From TMP-24 sp041397305 (GTDB taxonomy: Bacteria; Pseudomonadota; Alphaproteobacteria; Rhodobacterales; Rhodobacteraceae): a DNA stretch of 64,000 bases. Below the pieces are notes generated by a model. The model made no database searches, had not been told where the DNA came from, and was given only the letters and a program-made list of their open reading frames with translations. Below, in pieces: positions 26,270 through 34,489 of this stretch (its first letter is position 1; the number at the start of each line of letters is the position of its first letter). The position numbers and the translations under genes were made by a program. The stretch lies in assembly GCA_041397305.1 (NCBI GenBank), contig JAWKWX010000005.1, positions 124,001-188,000 on the forward strand, given 5' to 3'.

Positions 26270-26656
26270 TCAGGCACCGCCGCAAAACATCTCGTGCACG
26301 AGGGTGACCAGGCGCGCGGAGCGCGGGTCGGCGAGCGAATAGAAGATTGTCTTGCCCTCGCGGCGGGTGTTGACCAGCCCTTCGAGCCTGAGCCGCGCGA
26401 GCTGCTGGCTGACCGCGGCTTGGCGGCTGCCGAGCAGGGTTTCGAGCTCGGTCACCGATTTTTCGCCGCTGACCAAATGGCAAAGGATCATCAGGCGCCC
26501 GCCATGCGAGAGCGCCTTGAGAAAGGCCGCCGCCTCGTCGGCCCGCGCCGCCATCTCCTCGCTCATGTCGTCCGCAGCAGGCGTGCATGCCGCTGCGGCC
26601 GGAGCGTCGATCATTGTCTGGTCCATCAGCGATAGCTCGTTGCAACACATGCCCAC
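26270..26656 (-). CDS. ArsR-family repressor of the SqrR/BigR (persulfide-sensing) type
   Basis: 128 residues from the ATG at 26656 (an internal ATG at 26650 is possible). Winged HTH with SVTELETLLGSRQAAVSQQLARLRLEGLV. Two cysteines, Cys59 in RLMILCHL and Cys125 in HEMFCGG, are 66 residues apart, the spacing of the sensor pair in SqrR (41/107) and BigR (42/108), which form a polysulfide bridge with reactive sulfur species. Extra N-terminal cysteines (4, 5, 24) are present. Such repressors control sulfide-oxidation genes, none of which is adjacent. An ATTC-N8-GAAT site occurs at 42711. Confidence 0.85.
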   Translation of the reverse strand: MGMCCNELSLMDQTMIDAPAAAACTPAADDMSEEMAARADEAAAFLKALSHGGRLMILCHLVSGEKSVTELETLLGSRQAAVSQQLARLRLEGLVNTRREGKTIFYSLADPRSARLVTLVHEMFCGGA

Positions 26657-26725
26657 TTAAGCATGAATCGCGCGGATTTCCAGCCGGGCAATCGCGGCCC
26701 CGCACGGCCGCACGTCGGCGCCGCC

Positions 26726-27235
26726 TCAGTCATGCCTGAGGAAATCGCCGTAAAGCCCGCCCCAGAACAGCAGCGGCGCCCCGTCGCGAAAACGGGCGCG
26801 CAGGACGCGGCCCACGAGGATCGCGTGATCGCCGCCGTCATGCAGCGCGTGCGCCGCGCAGTCGAACCGCGCGAGCACGCCGGGAAGGGTCGGTGCGCCT
26901 TCGGGGGTCGTGCCTTCCTGCAGGCCGACGAACGCGTCGCCCGCACGGGCGAACGTGAGGCCGAGGTCGAGCTGGTCGTGGGCGAGCACATGGATGGCGA
27001 AATGCTGCGCCGCCGTCAGCGCCGCGAAACGTGCCGAGCGGCGGGCCGGGCACCAGAGCACGAGCGGCGGATCAAGCGACAGCGCGGTGAAACTGTTCGC
27101 CGTCATGCCGACCGGGCCGTCAGGTCCCATGGCCGTCACCACGGTGACACCGGTCGCATAACGCCCCAGGGCCGTCCGGAAGGCGCGTGCCTCCGCCGGC
27201 CCCGAGGTCAGTTCGTTCACCCGATATTCGTACAT
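26726..27235 (-). CDS. flavin reductase-like FMN-binding protein
   Basis: 169 residues. The motif set FRTALGRYATGVTVVTA, GMTANSFTALSLDPPLVLWCP and the C-terminal LLFWGGLYGDF matches the short-chain flavin reductase family (PF01613, HpaC-like), which supplies reduced FMN to two-component monooxygenases. The ATG at 27235 lies inside an imperfect AT-rich palindrome; a GTG six codons in is an alternative. The SqrR-like gene follows 69 bases downstream on the same strand. No partner oxygenase is adjacent. Confidence 0.9.
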   Translation of the reverse strand: MYEYRVNELTSGPAEARAFRTALGRYATGVTVVTAMGPDGPVGMTANSFTALSLDPPLVLWCPARRSARFAALTAAQHFAIHVLAHDQLDLGLTFARAGDAFVGLQEGTTPEGAPTLPGVLARFDCAAHALHDGGDHAILVGRVLRARFRDGAPLLFWGGLYGDFLRHD

Positions 27236-27246
27236 ACGTACAATAT
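27224..27246. promoter_or_regulatory. imperfect AT-rich palindrome at the flavin reductase start
   Basis: ATATTCGTAC and GTACAATAT flank a 4-base centre, symmetric apart from one extra base in the left arm. It overlaps the start codon of the flavin reductase and sits in its divergent promoter region. It may be an operator of a GntR- or MarR-type regulator. Confidence 0.3.
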
Positions 27247-27347
27247 ATCCGTTTGCTGTGCCGTACTCAAGGCATGCCCGTCGTTCGCATCTTGGTTATC
27301 ATGTCCCGGGTAGGCTAGAGAAGTCGAGAACAGATCGGACCTTCGCC

Positions 27348-28310
27348 ATGATCCAGCTTTTCGCCGCTTCCGGCCACGGACTGACACCGATGCCCGAGGG
27401 CACGCCGCCCGGGCAGGCGCTGTGGATCGACCTTCTGCGTCCGACCGGGGAAGAGGTCGCGGAGGTCGAGCGCCTGGGGATATCCGTGCCCTCGCTGCAG
27501 GATATGGAAGAGATCGAAATCTCGAACCGCCTTTATCGCGATCAGGGCCATGAGTTCATGACCGCGCTGTTGCCCGGCCAGACCGAGGCGATGGGGCAGG
27601 CGAGCATGCCGGTCACCTTCATCAGCGGCCATGGCCGGCTGATCACCGTGCGCCATCACTCGCCGCGCCCGTTCGAGACATTCCCCCTGCGCGCCGGGCG
27701 CAGCTCTGCGGGCTGCGCGAGCGGCGAACATCTGTTCCTCGGCCTCATCGAGGAAATCCTCGGGCGTCAGGCCGACCATCTGGAAGGCGTGAGCCGGACG
27801 CTCGACGAGACCTCGCGCGCGGTCTTCAGCGGCGATGCGACCCAGAAGCCCGCGGTGCTGCAATCCGCGCTCCTGACCATCGCGGCGCAGGGCGAGATTC
27901 TCAGCCGCGTGACGCTCGGCCTGATGACGCTGGAACGCGCTGTGGCCTATTTCGGCCAGGCGCTGGAAGAGCGGCCGGAGGCGAAGGCGCTGCGCGCCCA
28001 TGCCAAGGCGCGGCTGCGCGATCTGCAGGCGCTGCAGGTCCATGCCGATTTCCTGTCGGGGCGGCTGTCGCAGGCGATGGATGCGACGCTCGGCATGGTC
28101 AATCTCGCGCAGAACATGACAGTTCGGATCCTGTCGGTCGTGGCTGCGCTGTTCCTGCCGCCGACGCTCATCGCCTCGGCCTATGGCATGAATTTCTCGT
28201 CGCTGCCCGCCATCGCCGCCGCGCCCTGGTCCTTCGCCCTGTCGCTGGTGCTCATGGCGCTTTCCGCGCTTGCGACCTATCTTTTCTTCCGCTGGAAGAA
28301 CTGGCTATGA
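27348..28310 (+). CDS. CorA/ZntB-family divalent cation transporter
   Basis: 320 residues from the ATG at 27348; an upstream in-frame ATG has no ribosome site. Long cytoplasmic helical domain followed by two C-terminal membrane spans, with the pore signature YGMNF between them (about 276-280). The WIDLLRPTGEEVAEVE N terminus fits the CorA/ZntB family. It carries Mg2+, Co2+ or Zn2+ across the inner membrane; which one cannot be told from the motif. It stands alone, convergent with the acylphosphatase gene. Confidence 0.93.
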   Translation: MIQLFAASGHGLTPMPEGTPPGQALWIDLLRPTGEEVAEVERLGISVPSLQDMEEIEISNRLYRDQGHEFMTALLPGQTEAMGQASMPVTFISGHGRLITVRHHSPRPFETFPLRAGRSSAGCASGEHLFLGLIEEILGRQADHLEGVSRTLDETSRAVFSGDATQKPAVLQSALLTIAAQGEILSRVTLGLMTLERAVAYFGQALEERPEAKALRAHAKARLRDLQALQVHADFLSGRLSQAMDATLGMVNLAQNMTVRILSVVAALFLPPTLIASAYGMNFSSLPAIAAAPWSFALSLVLMALSALATYLFFRWKNWL

Positions 28311-28370
28311 GGCGCTGATCATCGTCCCGGCAGGCACCGGTCTCGGGTACGTGGGCAGAGCGTGGCCGGA

Positions 28371-28392
28371 TGAGGCGCGGCGCCGCGCCTCA
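28371..28392. terminator. perfect 22-base palindrome between convergent genes
   Basis: TGAGGCGCGGC followed directly by GCCGCGCCTCA, lying between corA-like (plus) and acylphosphatase (minus) genes and including the latter's stop codon. A loopless palindrome would fold as an 8-9 bp hairpin on either RNA. It has no T-tract but is well placed as a bidirectional terminator. Confidence 0.5.
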
Positions 28393-28668
28393 CGGTTGAA
28401 TGGCGAAGCCCGTCGTGACGGTGGACGGATCGATCGGATCGGTGAAGACATCCGTCACCCGCGCTGCGCCCGGTCCCTCGCTCATTGCAAGCACCATGGT
28501 ATTCACCTTCTCCTCCGGTCCGGCCAGAAGCGCCTCGACCGAGCCGTCCCGGCGATTCCGGACCCAGCCGCGCAGGCCGAGCGCCTCTGCCTCGGCCCGT
28601 GCCCAGGCACGGTAGGCCACGCCCTGCACGCGTCCGGTCACCCTGACATGAAAGCCGATCTCGCGCAT
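28390..28668 (-). CDS. acyP: acylphosphatase
   Basis: 92 residues from the ATG at 28668 (SD GGAGG); a longer frame to 28746 lacks a ribosome site. The signature VTGRVQGVAYRAWARAEA holds the catalytic Arg, and GWVRNRRDGSVEALL holds the catalytic Asn. It hydrolyses acyl phosphates in the cytoplasm. Single gene with a palindromic terminator at its end. Confidence 0.96.
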   Translation of the reverse strand: MREIGFHVRVTGRVQGVAYRAWARAEAEALGLRGWVRNRRDGSVEALLAGPEEKVNTMVLAMSEGPGAARVTDVFTDPIDPSTVTTGFAIQP

Positions 28669-28938
28669 CCTTGCCTCCGGACGTGATCCTAGCACGGAAC
28701 AGAGCCGCCTTGAGCCGCAATTCGGCCTGAGCCCCCGGGCCGCCATATCATCATCGCCGCCGCCGAACTGGCGGCGATAAGGCCGACCCCCATCCTGACC
28801 GGCGCCTTCGTGCGCGCTGGGTGACGCGAGCGCGCCAGCCGCTGCCCCGACCGGGGGCGGTGTATCGGTTAAGTTGCAGGACGCAAAGGACGGCTGGTCG
28901 CTGTGTCGTGCTTCGCCCCGCCGTGAAACTCTGGCCCT

Positions 28939-30453
28939 TCAACGCCCGGCGAGGGCGGTCAGGCGGAAGCTGACCGCCTCGGCGACATGGGGTTTGCGCA
29001 CGCCGTCCGACCCGTCGAGATCGGCGATGGTGCGGGCGACACGCAGGATGCGGTGATAACCACGGGCGGAGAGGCCGAATTTTTCGGCAACGCGGGCCAG
29101 GAGATCGCGGCCGTCTGTATCGGGGCTCGCCACCTCTTCGAGAAGCTGGCCCTCGGCATCGGCATTGACGCGGGCGGTTTCGTGGCCCGCGAACCGCGAT
29201 GTCTGGCGCTCCCGTGCTGCGGCGACGCGGGCGGCGACAGTGTCCGAGGCTTCGCCGGCCTCGGGCAGGTCGAGGTCGGTATAGGCCACCGGCGGGACCT
29301 CGACGCGCAGGTCGATCCGATCCATCAACGGGCCGGAAATGCGGCCGAGGTAATCCTCGCCGCAGAGGGGTGCCTTGCCGCAGGCCCGCGCCGGGTCGGT
29401 CAGGTAGCCGCATTTGCAAGGGTTGGCGGCGGCGACCAGAAGGAAGCGGCAGGGATAGCGGATATGGGCATTGGCACGGGCGACCACGACCTCGCCCGTC
29501 TCGATCGGCTGGCGCAGGGTTTCGAGGACCGCGCGGGGAAATTCCGGAAATTCGTCGAGGAAGAGGACGCCGTTATGGGCGAGGCTGATCTCGCCCGGCT
29601 TCGCGCCGCGCCCGCCGCCGACGATGGCGGCCATCGAGGCGGTGTGATGCGGTTCGCGGAAGGGCCGTGTACGGCTGATCCCGCCTTCGTCGAGAAGACC
29701 CGCGAGCGAATGGATCATCGAGGTTTCCAGCGCCTCGGCCGGGCCAAGCGGCGGCAGGATGCCGGGGAGCCGCGCGGCGAGCATCGACTTGCCCGACCCG
29801 GGCGTGCCGACCATCAAGAGGTGATGGCGCCCGGCGGCGGCGATTTCCAGCGCGCGCTTGGCGCGTTCCTGGCCCTTCACGTCGCGCAGGTCGCGCCCGC
29901 CCGTGGCGCGCGTGACCTCTCCGGGCCGGGCCGGGGTTAGCGGCGCCTGTCCGGTGAAATGGCGGATCGCCTCGCCAAGGCTTGCGGGCGCGAAGACCGG
30001 GGTGGCGCCGACCCAGGCGGCCTCGGGGCCGGAAGCCCTGGGGCAGACCAGCGTCTTTTCCTCCCCCGCCGCCGCCATCGCGGCGGGCAGCGCGCCGAGG
30101 ACCGGGACGAGCCGACCGTCAAGGGACAGTTCGCCCAGGGCCACGGTGCCCTCGACCTCTTCGGCGGGCAGGATTTCTATCGCGGCAAGAAGGGCAAGCG
30201 CGATCGGCAAGTCGAAATGCGAGCCTTCCTTCGGCAGATCGGCGGGCGAAAGATTGACGGTGATCCGTTTGGAGGGCAGCGCCACCGCCATGGCGGTCAG
30301 GGCCGAACGCACCCGGTCGCGTGCCTCGCTCACCGCCTTGTCGGGCAGGCCCACGACCTGGAAGGCGGGCATGCCGGGTGCGACCGCGCATTGCACCTCG
30401 ACGATCCGCGCCTCCACCCCTTCGAAGGCCACCGTATAGGTCCGCGCCACCAT
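28939..30453 (-). CDS. comM: ComM/YifB-type Mg-chelatase-like AAA+ ATPase
   Basis: 504 residues, full length. An N-terminal Lon-like ChlI domain (about 20-140) precedes the Mg-chelatase AAA+ module: Walker A VGTPGSGKSMLAARL, Walker B NGVLFLDEFPEF, then a zinc-like cluster NPCKCGYLTDPARACGK and the C-terminal Mg_chelatase_C region. ComM is a hexameric helicase promoting branch migration during natural transformation. It is monocistronic. Confidence 0.95.
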   Translation of the reverse strand: MVARTYTVAFEGVEARIVEVQCAVAPGMPAFQVVGLPDKAVSEARDRVRSALTAMAVALPSKRITVNLSPADLPKEGSHFDLPIALALLAAIEILPAEEVEGTVALGELSLDGRLVPVLGALPAAMAAAGEEKTLVCPRASGPEAAWVGATPVFAPASLGEAIRHFTGQAPLTPARPGEVTRATGGRDLRDVKGQERAKRALEIAAAGRHHLLMVGTPGSGKSMLAARLPGILPPLGPAEALETSMIHSLAGLLDEGGISRTRPFREPHHTASMAAIVGGGRGAKPGEISLAHNGVLFLDEFPEFPRAVLETLRQPIETGEVVVARANAHIRYPCRFLLVAAANPCKCGYLTDPARACGKAPLCGEDYLGRISGPLMDRIDLRVEVPPVAYTDLDLPEAGEASDTVAARVAAARERQTSRFAGHETARVNADAEGQLLEEVASPDTDGRDLLARVAEKFGLSARGYHRILRVARTIADLDGSDGVRKPHVAEAVSFRLTALAGR

Positions 30454-30525
30454 CTGCCTCTCCGTTTGGTTAACGGATAGGCAGGCAGGGTTTAGGAATG
30501 GTTAACGACGGTCAGGTGGAGGGGC

Positions 30526-30580
30526 GGGGGCTGTCTGCCCCCGTAGACATTGGCGCCCGGACCAATGGCGCGCCAATGTC
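30526..30580. repeat. two adjacent strong inverted repeats upstream of comM
   Basis: A short hairpin GGGGGC-TGTCT-GCCCCC (30526-30542) is followed at once by a perfect 11-bp inverted repeat, GACATTGGCGC (30546-30556) and GCGCCAATGTC (30570-30580). They lie between the comM start and the end of the GST gene, both on the minus strand. Transcription from the GST gene would meet them first, so termination is possible, but a dispersed intergenic element is just as likely. Confidence 0.55.
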
Positions 30581-30617
30581 GCCCCCGGAGGATAATTGTA
30601 TACGGAAGATTGGGGGA

Positions 30618-31496
30618 TCAGCTCTGCGCGACCATGGTCGTGAAGGCGGGGAAGGCTTCGGGATCGTGGCGCGTCTTGTCGCGGCAGAAGGCGTTGCAGA
30701 AGCCCCAGATGCGGCCGTCCATCTTCAGGAAATGCCTAACCGGCTTGCCGGAATAGGGGCAGGCGGCGTTTTCCGACGGGCCTTCGGCGATCGTCGCGGT
30801 CTTCGGCGCCGGGCCGGGCCAGGGCCGTTCGACCTTGCCGTAGTAGGGGATGTAGAAGGGCTGTTCGAAATTCTCGGCCAGCCCCATCGCCCGCCAGCGG
30901 CGGAAGGACGGGTCGGCGAGATGGGCGGCGACATAGGCCTGCGCCTCCGGTCCGACCGGCAGGTCGTAGGTGGCGATGCGCGCGGCGACGGGCGCGAAGA
31001 AGGCATCCGAGCCACTGTAGCGGCCGAAGAGCCAGGGGCCGTCCGCGCCGAAACGCGACCGGGTGCGGGCCCAGATTTCCTGAAGCCTGTCGAGATCGGC
31101 GCGGACCGCATCGCTGACCGGGCGGCCCGAGAAGCTTTTCGCGAGGTTCATCGGGCAGTCGCCGCGCAGGTCGCGGAAGCCCGCGTGCATTTCGGCCACC
31201 AGATAGCGTGCCATGGCGCGGGCCGCCGGATCGGCGGGCCAGTGGCCTGCCTCGGGGTGGCGTTCGGCGAGGGTTTCGAGGATCGCGATGCTTTCGCCCA
31301 CCACCTCGCCTTCGGGCGTCCTGATCACCGGCACGAGCCGGGCGGGGGCGAAACCTTCCAGGAGGGCCTTCACCTCGTCCGAGTAGAGACGCGCAGTGTG
31401 GACCTTCACCGGGATGCCGAACTTTTCGAAGAAGAGCCAGCCGCGGAGCGACCAGCTGGAATAGGTGCGGTCGCCGATGGCGAGGTCGTAGGTCAT
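30618..31496 (-). CDS. glutathione S-transferase-like protein with C-terminal YHS-like cysteine module
   Basis: 292 residues from the ATG at 31496 (SD GAAGGAGG). The N-terminal thioredoxin-like GST domain (about 1-85, RTYSSWSLRGWLFFEKFGIPV and ESIAILETLAERHP) is followed by an all-helical GST C domain to about 215. A further 50 residues contain CPYSGKPV (Cys246) and FCNAFCRDKTRHDPEAF (Cys267, Cys271), resembling YHS/TRASH metal-binding modules. This fusion is not typical of GSTs. It stands alone downstream of coaBC in the opposite direction. Confidence 0.88.
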   Translation of the reverse strand: MTYDLAIGDRTYSSWSLRGWLFFEKFGIPVKVHTARLYSDEVKALLEGFAPARLVPVIRTPEGEVVGESIAILETLAERHPEAGHWPADPAARAMARYLVAEMHAGFRDLRGDCPMNLAKSFSGRPVSDAVRADLDRLQEIWARTRSRFGADGPWLFGRYSGSDAFFAPVAARIATYDLPVGPEAQAYVAAHLADPSFRRWRAMGLAENFEQPFYIPYYGKVERPWPGPAPKTATIAEGPSENAACPYSGKPVRHFLKMDGRIWGFCNAFCRDKTRHDPEAFPAFTTMVAQS

Positions 31497-31661
31497 GTCA
31501 GCCTCCTTCAATTTTGGCCGACATAGCAAGCGCATCCGGCCAAGGCACGCGGTCTTTGGTGGCGCAGGTCATCACGGCCTGTGATGGTCTGCGGTGCCCC
31601 GGGGCCATTGTCATCGGCGCCCGCGCGGCCTAATCCTGTTCATGAAACCCCGGAGGGCCAG

Positions 31662-32858
31662 ATGCTGGGCGGCAAGCGCATCCTTCTGATCATCGGCGGC
31701 GGAATTGCCGCCTACAAGGCGCTGGACCTCATCCGCCGCTTCCGCGAGCGGGGGGCGGCGGTGACGCCGGTCCTGACGCGTGCGGCCGAGGAATTCGTGA
31801 CGCCCCTGTCGGCGGGGGCGCTGGCGGGAACAAAGGCTTACCGCCATCTCTTCGACCTGACCGACGAGGCAGAGATGGGCCATATCGAACTCAGCCGGTC
31901 GGCCGATCTTCTTGTCGTGGCGCCCGCGACCGCCGATCTGATGGCGAAGATGGCGAACGGGCTTGCGGACGATCTGGCGTCGACCCTGCTTCTGGCCACC
32001 GACAAGCGGGTGCTGGTGGCGCCCGCGATGAATGTGCGGATGTGGCTGCATCCGGCGACCCAGCGCAACATTGCAAAGCTGCATGCCGACGGCATTCTGT
32101 TCGCGGGCCCGAACGAAGGCGACATGGCCTGCGGTGAATATGGGCCGGGGCGGATGGCGGAGCCTCTGGAAATCGTGGCGGCAAGCGAGGCGGCGCTTGG
32201 GCTCGGGCCCCTGCGCGGGCGCCATGTGATCGTGACCTCTGGCCCGACGCATGAGCCGATCGACCCGGTGCGCTATATCGCCAACCGGTCGTCTGGGGCG
32301 CAGGGCACTGCGCTGGCGACCGCCTTGCGCGATCTGGGCGCGCGGGTGACCTTCGTGACCGGTCCGGCGAGCGTTCCGCCGCCCTCGGGCGTGCATGTGG
32401 TGCCGGTCGAGACCGCGCGGCAGATGGCGGAGGCGGTGCGCGAGGCACTGCCTGCGGATGCGGCGGTGATGGCGGCGGCGGTGGCCGACTGGCGGGTCGA
32501 GAATGCGAGTGCCTCGAAGATGAAGAAGGACGGGTCGGGCAAGGCGCCCGCGCTGTCGTTTGCCGAGAATCCGGACATTCTCGCAAGCCTGTCGCAGGAC
32601 AGGGAAAACCGGCCGAAACTGGTGGTCGGTTTCGCGGCCGAGACCGATGAAGTGATCGCTCATGCGACCGCCAAGCGGGCGCGCAAGGGCTGCGACTGGA
32701 TTGTCGCCAATGACGTGCGCCCGGCGACCGGGATCATGGGCGGGACGGAAAATGCCGTGACATTGATCACGGCGAAAGGCGCCGAGGAATGGCCGCGGCT
32801 GCCCAAGGACGAGGTCGCGCGGCGGCTGGCGCTGCGGATCGCCGAAGCGCTCGCCTGA
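31662..32858 (+). CDS. coaBC: bifunctional phosphopantothenoylcysteine decarboxylase/synthase
   Basis: 398 residues from the ATG at 31662 (SD CCGGAGGG); the ORF's earlier ATG at 31581 was rejected. The CoaC half (1-190) has IIGGGIAAYKALDLIRRF, ATADLMAKMANG and the PAMNVRMW substrate-binding loop. The CoaB half (from about 190) has TSGPTHEPIDPVRYIANRSSG and ASKMKKDG. The enzyme converts 4'-phosphopantothenate and cysteine to phosphopantetheine in coenzyme A synthesis. dut follows 55 bases later, a common alphaproteobacterial pairing. Confidence 0.97.
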   Translation: MLGGKRILLIIGGGIAAYKALDLIRRFRERGAAVTPVLTRAAEEFVTPLSAGALAGTKAYRHLFDLTDEAEMGHIELSRSADLLVVAPATADLMAKMANGLADDLASTLLLATDKRVLVAPAMNVRMWLHPATQRNIAKLHADGILFAGPNEGDMACGEYGPGRMAEPLEIVAASEAALGLGPLRGRHVIVTSGPTHEPIDPVRYIANRSSGAQGTALATALRDLGARVTFVTGPASVPPPSGVHVVPVETARQMAEAVREALPADAAVMAAAVADWRVENASASKMKKDGSGKAPALSFAENPDILASLSQDRENRPKLVVGFAAETDEVIAHATAKRARKGCDWIVANDVRPATGIMGGTENAVTLITAKGAEEWPRLPKDEVARRLALRIAEALA

Positions 32859-32871
32859 GGCTGTCGGGGAT

Positions 32872-32906
32872 GGCTCCGGTGGCGATATCTGAACCAGTAC
32901 GAAAGG
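32872..32906. repeat. dispersed intergenic repeat, copy 1
   Basis: The spacer between coaBC and dut holds GGCTCCGGTGGCGATATCTG and then AACCAGTACGAAAGG, closely matching the element at 36135-36170. In both cases it sits just upstream of a start codon and downstream of another stop. Confidence 0.55.
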
Positions 32907-32913
32907 GCGGGAC

Positions 32914-33378
32914 GTGCCGTTGATCGGGGTCATGCGCGAGGATTGGGCCGATCCGTCGGTTCCGCTGCCGTCCTACGAGACCGCGGGCGCGGCGGGGGCC
33001 GATGTGCGGGCGAACCTGCCGCGCGAAATGCGCAATGTTGGATTTGTGCTGGGCCCGATGGAGCGCAAGGTGGTTCCGACCGGCCTTCGTGTCGAGATTC
33101 CGCAAGGGTACGAGATTCAAATCCGGCCGCGATCGGGGCTTGCGCTCAAACATGGCATCTCGCTGCCCAACACACCGGGCACGATCGACAGCGATTATCG
33201 CGGGCCGCTCGGGGTTCTTCTGATCAATTTCGGATCGGAACCCTTTGTCATCCAGCATGGCGACCGGATCGCGCAGCTGGTCGTGGCGCCGGTGGTGCAG
33301 GCGCGGTTCGCGCTGGCTGACGCGCTGTCGGACAGTGCGCGCGGCGCGGGCGGTTTCGGCTCGACGGGGCGCGGATGA
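32914..33378 (+). CDS. dut: dUTP diphosphatase
   Basis: 154 residues from a GTG at 32914 (site AAAGGGCGGG); an ATG at 32932 is an alternative. All five trimeric dUTPase motifs are present: AAGADVRANLP, RSGLALKHGISL, NTPGTIDSDYRG, GDRIAQLVVAP and the Gly-rich C-terminal ARGAGGFGSTGRG. It hydrolyses dUTP to dUMP and pyrophosphate. The next gene overlaps its stop by four bases. Confidence 0.97.
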   Translation: MPLIGVMREDWADPSVPLPSYETAGAAGADVRANLPREMRNVGFVLGPMERKVVPTGLRVEIPQGYEIQIRPRSGLALKHGISLPNTPGTIDSDYRGPLGVLLINFGSEPFVIQHGDRIAQLVVAPVVQARFALADALSDSARGAGGFGSTGRG

Positions 33379-34415
33379 TCGTCCTGGTGCCAGTGGCGAT
33401 GCTTCTGGTGGCGGGCTGGATCTTCGGCCTGCCGAAACGGCTCGTCTGGGGCATTGTGGCTGTTCTCTGGGCGGCGGCGATCCTGGCACATCTGCTTCTT
33501 CCGGCGGATCATGCGTTGACCCAGGCCATCGGCGGCGACTGGCGCGCCTGGGCGCTGCCGGTCCTGATCGCGACGCTGGTCGTGGCCTACCGTGCCGGTC
33601 TTGACGCCTTGCGCCAGCGCGCGCTGCCTGCCGCCCCGCCGGTGGCGGGTGCCTTCGGCGCAGCCGAGCTGGACCGCTACGCCCGCCATATCGTGCTGAG
33701 GGAAGTGGGTGGCACGGGGCAGAAGAAGCTGAAGGCCGCGAAAGTGCTGGTGGTGGGGGCAGGGGGGCTCGGCTCGCCCGCACTGCTGTATCTGGCGGCC
33801 GCCGGGGTGGGGACGATCGGGGTGATCGACGACGATATCGTGTCGAATTCGAACCTCCAGCGCCAGATCATCCATACGGATGCACGGATCGGCGAGGCCA
33901 AGGTCGCGTCCGCCGCCGTGGCGATGAAAGCGCTCAATCCCTTCGTGACGGTCAGGACCTACAACCGGCGGCTTGGGGCGGAGGAGGCGACGGCGCTTTT
34001 TGCCGATTATGACCTGATCCTCGACGGCAGCGACAATTTCGACACGCGCTATCTGGTGAATGCCGCCTGCGTCGCGGCGGGACGGCCGCTGATCTCGGCG
34101 GCGATCACCCAATGGGAGGGCCAGATCGGCCTTTACGACCCCGCCCATGGCGGGCCGTGCTATCAATGCGTCTTTCCCGAGCGGCCCGCGCCGGGCCTCG
34201 CGCCTTCCTGCGCCGAGGCGGGGGTGATCGCGCCCCTGCCGGGGGTGATCGGGTCGCTGATGGCGCTGGAGGCTGTGAAACAGATCACCGGCGCCGGGGC
34301 GGTGCTAAGGGGCGAGCTGCTGATCTGGGACGGACTCTGGGGCGAGAGCCGCAAGCTTTCGGTCAAGCGTCGGGCGGATTGCCCGGTCTGCGGCGGCCAC
34401 CGAACGGAGACCTGA
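33375..34415 (+). CDS. ThiF/MoeB-family adenylyltransferase with N-terminal membrane spans
   Basis: 346 residues. Two hydrophobic segments occupy about residues 1-45 (IVLVPVAMLLVAGWIFGL and GIVAVLWAAAILAHLLL), unusual for a soluble MoeB. The E1-like domain follows, with nucleotide motif VVGAGGLGSPALLYLAAAGVG, the arginine finger SNLQRQIIH, DGSDNF and zinc cysteines CYQC and CPVC. It activates the C-terminal glycine of a sulfur-carrier protein (ThiS/MoaD) by adenylation. There is no rhodanese domain. It overlaps dut. Confidence 0.9.
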   Translation: MIVLVPVAMLLVAGWIFGLPKRLVWGIVAVLWAAAILAHLLLPADHALTQAIGGDWRAWALPVLIATLVVAYRAGLDALRQRALPAAPPVAGAFGAAELDRYARHIVLREVGGTGQKKLKAAKVLVVGAGGLGSPALLYLAAAGVGTIGVIDDDIVSNSNLQRQIIHTDARIGEAKVASAAVAMKALNPFVTVRTYNRRLGAEEATALFADYDLILDGSDNFDTRYLVNAACVAAGRPLISAAITQWEGQIGLYDPAHGGPCYQCVFPERPAPGLAPSCAEAGVIAPLPGVIGSLMALEAVKQITGAGAVLRGELLIWDGLWGESRKLSVKRRADCPVCGGHRTET

Positions 34416-34489
34416 GGCCCGCATTCGGCTGGACAGCCCGAAGGGCGGGGCTTAACGTCCGGCCGATGCTTGTGACAGGAGCCTGATCC

